A program made the translations under genes and the position numbers. From positions 88,540 to 152,539 of the forward strand of contig CACEWA010000001.1 in NCBI GenBank assembly GCA_902563095.1: a stretch of DNA of 64,000 bases, written 5' to 3'. Positions 36,578-46,093 of the stretch are shown piece by piece. The DNA is from an uncultured Candidatus Poseidoniales archaeon (GTDB lineage: Archaea > Thermoplasmatota > Poseidoniia > Poseidoniales > Poseidoniaceae). The first letter of the stretch is position 1; each line of letters opens with the position of its first letter. The notes under the pieces are model-generated. The model did no database searches. It was not told the origin of the DNA and was given only the letters and a program-made list of their open reading frames with translations.

Positions 36578-38464
36578 ATGGCTAAAAGTAGTGTAATTGG
36601 AATAGACCTGGGAACAACCAACTCTTGTGTTGCAACGATTGAGAATGGTGAAGCTGTAGTTATTGCGAACGCAGAAGGAGCAAGAACAACTCCTTCCGTA
36701 GTAGCATTCTCCAAAGATGGTGGAGAAAGAATGGTGGGAGTCACCGCTAAGCGTCAAGCAGTTACCAATCACGAGAGAACCATGATCTCTGTAAAGAGAC
36801 AGATGGGTACTGATTGGAAAACCAAAGTGGACGACTCAGAATATACTCCTCAGGAGGTATCTGCATTCATTTTACAGAAACTAAAAGCAGATGCTGAAGC
36901 ATATCTAGGTACAACTGTAAAACAGGCTGTAATCACCTGTCCTGCATATTTCACAGATGCTCAGAGGAAGGCAACCAAGGATGCCGGGCGTATCGCTGGA
37001 CTTGAAGTTTTGAGAATCATCAACGAGCCAACTGCCGCTGCTCTAGCATACGGTGTTGACAAGGAAGAAGACCAAACCATCCTTGTTTACGACCTTGGAG
37101 GAGGTACTTTCGATGTATCGGTTCTCGAGATTTACGATGTAGATGGTCAACCTCAAATCGAAGTAAAGGCTACTGCTGGTAACAACAAACTTGGTGGAGA
37201 TGACTTCGATGAGGTTCTAATCGATTACCTAGTTACAGAATACAAGAAATCCTCAGGTATTGACCTTGCAAAAGATGTTCAAGCAATGAGCCGTCTCAAA
37301 GAGGCTGCTGAAAAGGCAAAAATCGAGTTATCCGGAACTGGCCAATCTCAGGTAAACCTACCATTCATCACTATGAAGGATGGTCAACCAGAACACCTTG
37401 ACATCACTGTTTCTCGTGCTAAATTCGAGGAACTTATCGCTCCACTTGTTGAGAAGACAATGAAGCCTACCAGGCAAGCGATGAAGGATGCTGGACTATC
37501 TAAGGGCGAAGTCGACAAAGTGATTCTAGTCGGCGGTTCTACTCGTGTTCCTGCAGTTCAAACCGCTATCGAGAAAGAAACCGGTAAGTCTCCATTCAAG
37601 GGAATCAACCCTGATGAAGCAGTGGCTATGGGTGCTGCATTACAAGCTGGAATTATCGCCGGAGACGAAGGTGTCTCTGACATTCTATTGCTGGATGTTA
37701 CTCCACTAACCCTCGGAATCGAAACTCTGGGAGGAGTGACTACTACAATGATCGAGCGAAACACGACTATTCCAAGTCGTCGCTCTGAAGTATTCTCAAC
37801 TGCAAGTGATAACCAGCCTGCTGTAGAAATCCACGTACTGCAAGGAGAAAGAGAGTTCGCTAAGGACAATGTAAGCCTTGGCCAATTCCACCTTATGGGA
37901 ATCCCACCTGCACCTCGTGGTATGCCACAAATCGAAGTAACATTCGATATCGATGCTAACGGAATCGTAAACGTATCTGCCAAGGATAAGGGAACTGGCA
38001 AGGAGCAATCTATCAAGATTGAATCTGATACCTCTCTATCCGAAGATGATATCCAGGCAAAGATTGCTGAGGCTGAAGAGTTTGCTGAGGCTGATAAGCG
38101 CCTGAAGGCACAAGTCGAAATGAGAAACATGGCTGACCAAATCGTCTACCAAACTCGAAGAACTATCGACGAGGCTGGCGAGAAACTCAGTGACGAAGAC
38201 AAGGAGCCAGTTCTTTCCAAGGTTGACGAACTTGAAGCATTACTACAAAACGAAGAAGGCGTTGCTAAGGAACTTGATGAAATCGATGAGGCTGCCGTAC
38301 AAGCCAAGGTCAAGGAAATCGAGGAAGGAATGCACGCAATCTCCGCTAAGTTGTATGAGGCTGCTGCTGCTGAAATGGCCGAGCAAGAAGAAGCTAGCGC
38401 TGATGCATCTGATGATGGCGTCGTGGATGCTGACTTCGAAGTAGTCGATGAAGACGAAGACTGA
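36578..38464 (+). CDS. dnaK: Hsp70 chaperone DnaK
   Basis: ATP-dependent chaperone. 628 aa. The actin-like ATPase domain starts [13 protein letters not shown] and has [36 protein letters not shown] and GGSTRVP. The interdomain linker and substrate domain follow ([13 protein letters not shown]), then a lid and an acidic tail. The nucleotide domain lacks the insertion near residues 80-100 of the E. coli protein, as in Gram-positive and archaeal DnaK. DnaK is a known bacterial acquisition in archaea. dnaJ and grpE are not in this window. It is probably co-transcribed with the Hsp20-like gene. Its TGA abuts the opposing TGA as the palindrome TGATCA. Confidence 0.97.
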   Translation: MAKSSVIGIDLGTTNSCVATIENGEAVVIANAEGARTTPSVVAFSKDGGERMVGVTAKRQAVTNHERTMISVKRQMGTDWKTKVDDSEYTPQEVSAFILQKLKADAEAYLGTTVKQAVITCPAYFTDAQRKATKDAGRIAGLEVLRIINEPTAAALAYGVDKEEDQTILVYDLGGGTFDVSVLEIYDVDGQPQIEVKATAGNNKLGGDDFDEVLIDYLVTEYKKSSGIDLAKDVQAMSRLKEAAEKAKIELSGTGQSQVNLPFITMKDGQPEHLDITVSRAKFEELIAPLVEKTMKPTRQAMKDAGLSKGEVDKVILVGGSTRVPAVQTAIEKETGKSPFKGINPDEAVAMGAALQAGIIAGDEGVSDILLLDVTPLTLGIETLGGVTTTMIERNTTIPSRRSEVFSTASDNQPAVEIHVLQGEREFAKDNVSLGQFHLMGIPPAPRGMPQIEVTFDIDANGIVNVSAKDKGTGKEQSIKIESDTSLSEDDIQAKIAEAEEFAEADKRLKAQVEMRNMADQIVYQTRRTIDEAGEKLSDEDKEPVLSKVDELEALLQNEEGVAKELDEIDEAAVQAKVKEIEEGMHAISAKLYEAAAAEMAEQEEASADASDDGVVDADFEVVDEDED

Positions 38465-40180
38465 TCACCAGATAAACGGTATTGCGCTGAAAATCAACAT
38501 TACTGTTGGCACTACTAGTGCTTCTGTAGTAGAGCGCAAGCCAGCGATTAGTGACAACTCGGTTCCTCTGTGAAGATGCACTTGCATTCCAATGTCTTTG
38601 TTGCCGCGAACAACGAGTAATGAGTTAGGAATTGTAGTATCAATTCCTTCTTCTCGCTCATCGTGAGTCCTAGTCTCTACTCTGCCAAGACAGTATACTG
38701 GGTCACCGGCAGCTAATACCCAAACAGTCCATCTCCAACGACTTCTCTCCCAGCAATATAGTTCGTCTCCCAACTCGACCTTATCCCAAGAATTAGGGTC
38801 TACTAGTATTCCTCCAGTTCCATCGTGTAGAATGAATTCAGTTCCCCCTGAATCGGTTCTTCTCGTTTCCCAACTGCATGATTCATCTCCATCAGAATCC
38901 TTTGTACAAACATATTCTTCTTCTTTCCATCTATACTTGACTACACCCTCTACTTTCCTTGAATCGCTACCGCCGACATCCACTGACAGAGTACCTTGAG
39001 GTCCTGGTCTAACTTGGCCAACCAATTCGGCAGGCCCTACTGCAACACTTCTGACTCTGCTGGAAGGAGTGTCGATTATATTGTGCATTAATTTCCATTT
39101 TCGGAATGCAAAAATCGACCACAATAGCGAAAATAGCACAATACCAACACGTAAGCATAAACCGATTGCCTGTCGTGTATCATCGCTGTGTCTTGCAGTT
39201 AAATCTGCAGCTAGCCATAATGCTGCAGTGATGAAGATTATGCCATTTATTGAGTACAAGGTGAAAGTTGCAGGGGTTGGGGTCCCGATAACGTCTGGAT
39301 GTTCTTCGATTAGTGAATTTTCATCGTTTGGCGCATATGGATTATCAGGCCACGTTTCGTATTCGGGAGGAGGTAAAACCCAATCGTACTCGTCTACTTC
39401 TCTAATCGGCCCTTTTGCATCCTTCATTTCATCCGGAGTGCCATGCACGAAAGGTTTGTTTTCCCATCTTGTTTTCAAATTCTTGATATCATCTGAAAGT
39501 GAGGTAGGGGTTGTTACCATCATCAAGGCAGCTGCAACTCCAACAATTGCCAAGGCGACTCTTTGGGCATCTTCCCTCTCTGTTCTTTCGCCTGGCTCAT
39601 TACCTTCAGCACCAACCGAGAGCATAGAATAATTACCATCGATACCTATCATAAATATCTCAATTTTATCACCTTCTTCAATGAACCAGTCACTATAGCC
39701 AGGGCATGATCTGCTATCTGTCGACACTTCAGTGCTAACTTCATCTGACCAACCAATTTCGAATGAATCACCTCCAGAAGTTGGCTTTACTGTCAAAATT
39801 ACGTGATCATAAACATCAACATGATCTGAACAATTTTCACCGTCTGAATCAAGTGTCCAATATCCATGAACCAATGTTCCTTCTTGGATCACCACATCGA
39901 TTACAGCAAATGTAGCCTCATCGCCTGAATTCTGCCAACCAGCGCCTAAAGTCACTGTATCTTCATCATCGATATCATCCAAAGAATCGACGTACTGACT
40001 ATCTGCTATAGGAGGTACATCCGGGATATCAAAGCTTACTAGAAGAAATGCGCCTGCTCCAAGAAACAGTATTGCTGCAATGACCCATGGGACTATTCCC
40101 TTCCATGTGTGCGGGAAAGTGAATTGAAAAAGCCCGTGCTGCAGAGAGGTGTGGTCGATGGTTTGCTTACCCTCCACCAT
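38465..40180 (-). CDS. Membrane protein with GIDE-like domain
   Basis: 571 aa. A transmembrane helix near residue 30-50 is followed by an outer beta-rich domain with Cys pairs, a second helix (about 205-225), a cytosolic proline-rich linker, two more helices (about 310-360) and then residues about 370-545, whose pattern (TPSSRVRSVAVGPAELVGQV, later YRWKEEEYV and FILHDGTGGILVDP) resembles the GIDE/BAM domain of the mitochondrial ligase MUL1. A last hydrophobic segment closes the protein. No RING finger is present. In prokaryotes such domains have no settled function. It faces dnaK stop-to-stop. Confidence 0.55.
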   Translation of the reverse strand: MVEGKQTIDHTSLQHGLFQFTFPHTWKGIVPWVIAAILFLGAGAFLLVSFDIPDVPPIADSQYVDSLDDIDDEDTVTLGAGWQNSGDEATFAVIDVVIQEGTLVHGYWTLDSDGENCSDHVDVYDHVILTVKPTSGGDSFEIGWSDEVSTEVSTDSRSCPGYSDWFIEEGDKIEIFMIGIDGNYSMLSVGAEGNEPGERTEREDAQRVALAIVGVAAALMMVTTPTSLSDDIKNLKTRWENKPFVHGTPDEMKDAKGPIREVDEYDWVLPPPEYETWPDNPYAPNDENSLIEEHPDVIGTPTPATFTLYSINGIIFITAALWLAADLTARHSDDTRQAIGLCLRVGIVLFSLLWSIFAFRKWKLMHNIIDTPSSRVRSVAVGPAELVGQVRPGPQGTLSVDVGGSDSRKVEGVVKYRWKEEEYVCTKDSDGDESCSWETRRTDSGGTEFILHDGTGGILVDPNSWDKVELGDELYCWERSRWRWTVWVLAAGDPVYCLGRVETRTHDEREEGIDTTIPNSLLVVRGNKDIGMQVHLHRGTELSLIAGLRSTTEALVVPTVMLIFSAIPFIW

Positions 40181-40284
40181 GATGGGGCCAAACTTATTCG
40201 CATTAAGATAAAATCGCCTGCAAGAGTGAAAAATTACACCATTACAGCATAATGTTGAATATACGCCTGCATCGCCTTTTAGAC

Positions 40285-41757
40285 ATGGCAGATGTAATGG
40301 CTATTCTAGAGCAGATGCGCGCATCAAGTGGTCATGCTGAAACTATCGGATTGACTAACAATGTAATCCTAGATTTTGCTTCAAGAGACAGCACTCTAGT
40401 CCAAGCGATTGAGGAAGCCGGTATTCGACAAAGGGAATTCTCCAGTGAATTGCTGATGATGGCTGAAAAGGATCTAGTCTCTCATTTACAGGAAGATTTT
40501 GTGAATTTCTATGCTCCAGCAACAATCAATCCATATGTCGCAGTTGCAGCAAAAGGGCCTTGGATTGTGACTTCGCACGGCGCAGTAGTCCACGACAATG
40601 GAGGATATGGCATGCTAGGTGGTGGACATGGCCCAGAGGAAATCATTGATGCAATGAGCAAAAACCACGTCATGGCCAATGTAATGACTCCTTCAATCTC
40701 TCAGGCTAGACTTGCTACTGCTCTAAAAAAGGAATTAGGGCACACAAGAGGAAGTTGTCCATTCTCGAAGTTCATCTGCATGAACTCGGGTTCAGAATCG
40801 ATGACTGTTGCAATGAGAATATGTGACGTGAACTCGAAAATAATGACTGGGCCTGGCGGCAAGCATGAAGGTAAACCTGTCAAACTGTTAGCTATTGAGA
40901 GAGCATTCCACGGAAGAACCGACAGACCTGCACAAATTTCTCATTCATGTAAAGGAAAATACGACAAAGTTCTGAAAACATTTTCTGAAAGAGACAATCT
41001 TATCCTAGTTCCTTCTAACAATGTCGAAGCCCTACAGGCAGCTTTTGCAAAGGCAGATGAAGAAGGATACTTCATCGAGTCCATGTCCATTGAGCCTGTA
41101 CAAGGGGAAGGAAATCCCGGCCAATGTATTGACAGACATTTCTACGATGAAGCGAGGAGGCTAACAAATGAACATGGTTCTATGCTTATTGTAGATTCAA
41201 TCCAGGCAGGAATCAGAGGACAAGGAACTCTATCAGTTGTGGACTACGAGGGATTCCAAGATGCTGAAGGGCCTGATCTAGAAACTTGGTCCAAAGCATT
41301 GAACGCAGGGCAGTATCCACTATCGGTCTTAGGACTAAACGACAGGGCTGCTGAGTTGTATGTTGTGGGAATATATGGTAACACCATGACAACAAATCCG
41401 AGAGCGTTGGAGACTGCTGTCGCTGTGCTTGAAAGAATAACTCCTGAGTTGAGGCAGAACATTCGTGACCGAGGGCGTGAGTTTGTTGACAAGCTGAAAG
41501 TTTTGGCAGAAGAATTACCGGGCACTATCACCCAAGTTCAGGGCACTGGATTACTATTATCTGCAGAACTAGACCCTGAAAAGATGAAAGTTGTTGGATT
41601 CGATGATGTCGAAGTTTGGTGCAGAAAGAAAGGCCTTGGAGTCATTCATGGAGGAATAAACGCCCTAAGGTATACACCTCACTTCAATATTACAAGCGAA
41701 GAAGTCGACCTAGTAATCGACATCACTCGCGATGCAATCAAGCACTTTAGCCAATGA
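40285..41757 (+). CDS. Class III PLP-dependent aminotransferase
   Basis: PLP-dependent transamination of an omega-amino group or related donor. 490 aa from ATG 40285; the ORF track's ATG 40252 adds 11 residues and cannot be excluded. The PLP phosphate-binding region is MNSGSESM, the PLP-contacting Asp lies in LIVDSIQAGIRGQG (most homologues have DEVQTG), and the Schiff-base Lys is in WSKALNAGQYPLS. The substrate is not clear; lysine epsilon-aminotransferase-like or acetylornithine-like enzymes are candidates. The changed DSIQAG motif marks a subfamily. It ends against leucyl aminopeptidase stop-to-stop. Confidence 0.8.
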   Translation: MADVMAILEQMRASSGHAETIGLTNNVILDFASRDSTLVQAIEEAGIRQREFSSELLMMAEKDLVSHLQEDFVNFYAPATINPYVAVAAKGPWIVTSHGAVVHDNGGYGMLGGGHGPEEIIDAMSKNHVMANVMTPSISQARLATALKKELGHTRGSCPFSKFICMNSGSESMTVAMRICDVNSKIMTGPGGKHEGKPVKLLAIERAFHGRTDRPAQISHSCKGKYDKVLKTFSERDNLILVPSNNVEALQAAFAKADEEGYFIESMSIEPVQGEGNPGQCIDRHFYDEARRLTNEHGSMLIVDSIQAGIRGQGTLSVVDYEGFQDAEGPDLETWSKALNAGQYPLSVLGLNDRAAELYVVGIYGNTMTTNPRALETAVAVLERITPELRQNIRDRGREFVDKLKVLAEELPGTITQVQGTGLLLSAELDPEKMKVVGFDDVEVWCRKKGLGVIHGGINALRYTPHFNITSEEVDLVIDITRDAIKHFSQ

Positions 41758-43254
41758 TTACTGACCAGTAATCAAGTGGTGAAGAGTCCTTACATGGATT
41801 CCAGTAGCACCAGTCTTGACCAACTTGTTTGTCTTAGCACCCCATGCTGTTCCAGCGATATCTAGGTGTGCCCAAGGAATTTGCTCATCGGTTCCATCCT
41901 TGTTTGGAATAAATTGCTTCAAGAAAGCCGCAGCGGTGTTTGAACCACCCCAGCGGCCAGCACCGAGGTTGCGAACATCTGCAATCTTGGAGTCAGTCAT
42001 TTCCTTTTCGAATGCCTTGAACAGTGGCATAGGCCATGCGATTTCTCCACAGTGTTCTCCTGCTTCCTTGATCTTGTTTCTCAAATCATCGTCATTGGAC
42101 CATAGGCCGCTTGCTTCGTGACCAAGTGCAACGACACAAGCTCCGGTTAGAGTTGCCAAATCGATAATGTAAGACGGGTTCAGATGAGTTCCTGTGTACC
42201 ACAATCCATCGGACAAAACCAATCTTCCTTCTGCGTCTGTGTTCAGAACTTCAACGGTCTTACCAGAGTATGTCTTGATTACGTCACCTGGGCGTTGAGC
42301 GTTAGAAGACGGCATATTTTCTGCCATACATGTAACGCCGATTACTCTGTCCTTGTGCCCGCTAGCAACGATTGCTTGCATTACACCAAAAGTGGTTGCA
42401 GAACCATGCATGTCGTACTTCATCTCATCCATTGAGGGCGGTGGCTTCAACGAAATTCCTCCAGTATCGAATGTGATTCCTTTTCCAACAATACATGGAC
42501 TTGGCCCAGGCATATCTGGATTGATTTCGAATATTACCATACATGGTTTCCTTGCCGAGCCCATACCTACTCCAACAAGCCCACCCATTCCCATGGAAAT
42601 GGCTTGTTCGTAAGTGATGATTGTGACCTTTACATTGTCGTGCTTTGCACCAAATTCGATTGCTTGCTCTGCGAATGCCATAGGGTATAGGTCGTTAGGT
42701 GGTGCATTACCTAGGTCTCTAGCTAGGTAAACTCCAGATGCAACCGCTTGAGACAGTTTTGCTGATTTTTGAAGATCTTCAATCTTCTCTGCTTCACATG
42801 TAACATGCGCATGTACTTCACCATCATCAGAGTCATCATCTTCATCCTTTGACTTGTACTTGTCATAGGAATAATCTCTCAAAATCATGCCTTCGACGAA
42901 TGCTCCCATGTCTGCACTCTCCATACCGGAGAACTTGACGGTGATAGTTTTGCCATGAATCTTAGAAAGGCTTGCTGTAACCTTTGCTCCTGATTCTCTC
43001 ATCGATTGAAGATTAGCATCTTCTGCCTTTCCTAGACCGATTAGCATTGCTTTGCCGCCGTCGGTTCCAGCCAGTGTCATTGCTGAACCAGCCTTAGCTT
43101 TGAAATCGCCTTCACTCAAGATTGTCTCTATTTGATTTTTCAGACTTCTATGGACTCCTGATTCGCTTCCTGAAGCCATTGAATTACTGTCTTGCCATAT
43201 TGGAAGAACAAGCGTTCCGTTTATGTTGTCATTGGTGTTTACTGATACCTGCAT
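41758..43254 (-). CDS. Leucyl aminopeptidase (M17 family)
   Basis: Cytosolic dinuclear-zinc exopeptidase removing N-terminal residues from peptides. 498 aa from ATG 43254, with GGTGAG upstream; the ORF track's earlier start overlaps the upstream gene. The C-terminal catalytic domain has VGKGITFDTGGISLKP, the family signature NTDAEGRLVLSD and TGACVVALG. The N-terminal domain is less conserved, with an acidic loop (DEDDDSDDGE). It follows the M14 carboxypeptidase gene, so imported peptides may be processed by the pair. Confidence 0.93.
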   Translation of the reverse strand: MQVSVNTNDNINGTLVLPIWQDSNSMASGSESGVHRSLKNQIETILSEGDFKAKAGSAMTLAGTDGGKAMLIGLGKAEDANLQSMRESGAKVTASLSKIHGKTITVKFSGMESADMGAFVEGMILRDYSYDKYKSKDEDDDSDDGEVHAHVTCEAEKIEDLQKSAKLSQAVASGVYLARDLGNAPPNDLYPMAFAEQAIEFGAKHDNVKVTIITYEQAISMGMGGLVGVGMGSARKPCMVIFEINPDMPGPSPCIVGKGITFDTGGISLKPPPSMDEMKYDMHGSATTFGVMQAIVASGHKDRVIGVTCMAENMPSSNAQRPGDVIKTYSGKTVEVLNTDAEGRLVLSDGLWYTGTHLNPSYIIDLATLTGACVVALGHEASGLWSNDDDLRNKIKEAGEHCGEIAWPMPLFKAFEKEMTDSKIADVRNLGAGRWGGSNTAAAFLKQFIPNKDGTDEQIPWAHLDIAGTAWGAKTNKLVKTGATGIHVRTLHHLITGQ

Positions 43255-43310
43255 GGGCTCACCTAATCGTTCCAGAAGTAAGTGGCACTTGAAGATGCGC
43301 ATCAAACGGT

Positions 43311-44738
43311 TCATTCAATGAGTTCCGCTTCAAGAGGTTCTTCTTCATCCAAATCAAACGGCTTCTCTTCTCTAGACCACCAAAATGCAAATGCTACTAC
43401 GAACAATGGAACAGCACCCGCTTGTAAAATCCAAACCAATGTTTCAACAGATTGAGTAAGGAAACTAGACGTAGACGGATTAATGTCGACACTTTCGTTT
43501 ACCCATTGTGATGAATGAACAACCCGCTTTTGATAGGACAGGCGCCACTCGCCGCCTTCGTGATCAAATCCACTACTTGTGATCGTTTTTGTGCTAGTTG
43601 CATTTGCTGTGAAATTATCTGATTCCCACAGAACTTTATCTCCATTAACATACTGTAGTGTAGCGTTTTGAGTACTTGCACGACCCATGTTGTTAACTGT
43701 GAAGGTTACTACTTCATCATCGATACTAAACGATTCTACAACAAGACGTGCTCTCCAATACCAGATGTTGTCGATTAGATATCGCATTACATCTAACTCT
43801 TCATCTAGTCTATCATTGACATCTTCAAATGTCCCAGGCGCAAACTGTTCATCATCAGTCTCAAATGTGAAAGTAGGGAAGCCCATTACACCATAGCCGT
43901 AATCTCTACTAGTCCCACAATTAGGGTAAAGGCCTTGATTCGCATTTTGGATAGGTATATCCGAAATTCCATCGTTTACTTCTTCCCTGATTCCGTGGAA
44001 TAATTCCCAATCTGGAGGTTGTTGTGGCCATTTACCCCAAGGGTATAGCATAATCCAAACCCCAGTGTGCATGGTTACATACAGGTCTGCATCCTGAACT
44101 ACTGAATTCATGTAATTCGCATTTGCACGTGTTTCTGGTTCACTAAATGCACTCCCCCCAGGTGCAAATGGGTCGCTTGGCGAGCAATCATCCCAGAAAT
44201 GGTCGTAGTTTCTGTTTAGATCAATTCCTGTAGGAACGGGTTCACTTACGAATGGATTTGCTGCTGTGGTTACATTCAGATTATGTCTTGTATCGGCATC
44301 ATTCCCATCCGGATTAAGCATTATCATGATGTGTAATTCTGTACTTTGAAGAACGTTGATTGCTTCTTCATTTTGCGCATTCCATTCATTGATGTACCAC
44401 TTTGCAGTTAACCAAGCTAATGCTGTTCCCAAGTACTCATTGCCATGATGTCCACCGTCGATGTAAATGATTTCTTTAACACTACCATCACTCTTAGTTT
44501 CCATAGACCAATCTGATAAGACGACCATCCACAATTCCTTTCCTAAGTAAGATTGACCAATGCTTGACAGCATAACTATGTCGGGATTATCAATCGACCA
44601 ATCATTGACTTCCTGGGTCAATGCTGCCCAAGACATGTATAGGTGGTTGTCTACTGGTTCACCTGGCCAATTTGGTTCTGCTGTAACTAGCGTCGGAGCC
44701 ACAATAATCACTGCAAGGAAAATTGCAAGCCCGCGCAT
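43311..44738 (-). CDS. Secreted M14 zinc carboxypeptidase, membrane anchored
   Basis: Extracellular metallo-carboxypeptidase. The start is set at ATG 44738 (MRGLAIFLAVIIVAPTLVTA, a signal peptide), 475 aa; an ATG seven codons upstream is possible. Zinc ligands are His and Glu in GGHHGNEYLG and His in LYVTMHTG; the catalytic Glu is in FTFETDDE, and GIDLNRNYDHFW holds the substrate-binding Asn-Arg. A beta-sandwich domain (about 320-430) and a C-terminal helix (WILQAGAVPLFVVAFAFWW) with an acidic tail follow. It points to protein scavenging at the cell surface. Confidence 0.88.
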   Translation of the reverse strand: MRGLAIFLAVIIVAPTLVTAEPNWPGEPVDNHLYMSWAALTQEVNDWSIDNPDIVMLSSIGQSYLGKELWMVVLSDWSMETKSDGSVKEIIYIDGGHHGNEYLGTALAWLTAKWYINEWNAQNEEAINVLQSTELHIMIMLNPDGNDADTRHNLNVTTAANPFVSEPVPTGIDLNRNYDHFWDDCSPSDPFAPGGSAFSEPETRANANYMNSVVQDADLYVTMHTGVWIMLYPWGKWPQQPPDWELFHGIREEVNDGISDIPIQNANQGLYPNCGTSRDYGYGVMGFPTFTFETDDEQFAPGTFEDVNDRLDEELDVMRYLIDNIWYWRARLVVESFSIDDEVVTFTVNNMGRASTQNATLQYVNGDKVLWESDNFTANATSTKTITSSGFDHEGGEWRLSYQKRVVHSSQWVNESVDINPSTSSFLTQSVETLVWILQAGAVPLFVVAFAFWWSREEKPFDLDEEEPLEAELIE

Positions 44739-44793
44739 GTCCGGCCCAAGTATCAGCATATCATCAATCTGACTATTTGTTGTATTAGTCAAA

Positions 44794-46089
44794 TTAGTTT
44801 AGAATATATGAGAACAAGATTGGAGCTACGATTGTAGCATCTGATTCTATGATGTGCATTGGTGTGCCCGGTGCCAATTTACCCCAGGTTATTTTCTCAC
44901 TAGGTGGCGCCCCAGAATAGCCGCCATAGGATGTTGTAGATTCGGAGATTTGAGCGAACCAACCCCACAGTGGTGCATTTTCTTGCATATCTTGTCGTAG
45001 CATCGGTACAACACATATTGGGAAGTCACCAGCGATGCCTCCACCAATTTGTAAGAAGCCAATCGGATGTTCCGCATTCATGTACCAATCAGCCAAATGC
45101 ATCATGTAATCTACTCCTGTCTTTACTGCAGATTTGTCTACATCACCTTTGATACAATGTGCTGCAAAGATATTGCCAAGGGTGGAATCCTCCCAACCAG
45201 GTACGTAAACAGGGATGCCTGCATTCTTTGCTGCAATTAACCATGAGTCCGTTCTTGGAATCTCTGCTTCCAAGTCATCCAGTATAGCCATCAAATGTTC
45301 ATGAGGGAAAGCAGGACCATTCTGCCATTGAGCGAGTATCTTGTCTTCTATGTGACGGATTGCTTGTTCCTCGGGGATACAAGTATCAGTCACTCGATTA
45401 AACCCTTTAGAATGCAATTCTTCTTCATCTTCTTCACTAAGATTACGCCAGTTTGGAATCCTTCGATAATGTGAATGAGCGACTAAATTGAATACGTCTT
45501 CTTCCAAATTTGCTCCTGTGCAAGTTATGGCATGAATTTTTCCAGACCGAATCATAGGTGCAAGAGAGCGCCCAATTTCTGCAGTACTCATAGCACCGGC
45601 CAAAGTTACCATCAACCTGCCCCCTTCATTCAAAAATTTGTCAAGAGATTTAGCACAATCACTTAGCGCTCCTGCGTTGAAATGATGGAAATGGCGTTCA
45701 ACAAACCCTCTTACTCCACCGTTTACCGGTTCTGTTAGGAATCTCTCAACGCGCTTACGTCGATTGATTTTCATATTTGGATAACTTGATTTCAACTCAG
45801 TTTCTATTACTTCGATTATTCTAGCTGGGTCGGTTCCCCCACAAGAGAACGCATCTACTGCTAGTAAGCCTGTTTCTGAATAACAATGCGCGCTAACATG
45901 GCTTTCATCCAATAGTACCACCGAAGCAAAACCAAGTGGAGATACGCTTCCATCAAAATCTTCGTTGTGTGAGTGGACACGGCGCGCTCCAGAAGCATCG
46001 ACCGCCTTCTCCATCAATGATAGCATCCAAGTTCCACTAACTCCAACCGCACCAGTGCAATCGAGCATTATGTGAGATCCATGTGCCAT
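44794..46089 (-). CDS. Fusion of SpeD (AdoMet decarboxylase family) and deoxyhypusine synthase-like protein
   Basis: A single continuous 431-aa frame. Residues 1 to about 105 are a class 1b SpeD domain: self-cleavage Ser63 in ESHVSAH, His68, Glu72 and Cys83 in FSCGG, at positions that match the Thermotoga enzyme as I recall it. Residues about 125-431 are a deoxyhypusine/homospermidine synthase-like domain with LAGAMSTAEIGR, TCTGANLEEDVFN, GGGIAGDFPICVVPM and the catalytic Lys404 in ITWGKL. The GGGIAGDFP segment is the form seen in bacterial DHS-like proteins, unlike eukaryotic GGGVVKHHI. The start is firm: GAGGTGAG overlaps the agmatinase stop. The joined enzyme could supply an aminopropyl or aminobutyl donor. 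Whether SpeD decarboxylates AdoMet or arginine is open. Confidence 0.88.
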   Translation of the reverse strand: MAHGSHIMLDCTGAVGVSGTWMLSLMEKAVDASGARRVHSHNEDFDGSVSPLGFASVVLLDESHVSAHCYSETGLLAVDAFSCGGTDPARIIEVIETELKSSYPNMKINRRKRVERFLTEPVNGGVRGFVERHFHHFNAGALSDCAKSLDKFLNEGGRLMVTLAGAMSTAEIGRSLAPMIRSGKIHAITCTGANLEEDVFNLVAHSHYRRIPNWRNLSEEDEEELHSKGFNRVTDTCIPEEQAIRHIEDKILAQWQNGPAFPHEHLMAILDDLEAEIPRTDSWLIAAKNAGIPVYVPGWEDSTLGNIFAAHCIKGDVDKSAVKTGVDYMMHLADWYMNAEHPIGFLQIGGGIAGDFPICVVPMLRQDMQENAPLWGWFAQISESTTSYGGYSGAPPSEKITWGKLAPGTPMHIIESDATIVAPILFSYILN

Positions 46090-46093
46090 ATTC

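Noticed and set aside
37558-38130. 190-aa minus-strand ORF inside dnaK
   Set aside because: Antisense shadow of dnaK.
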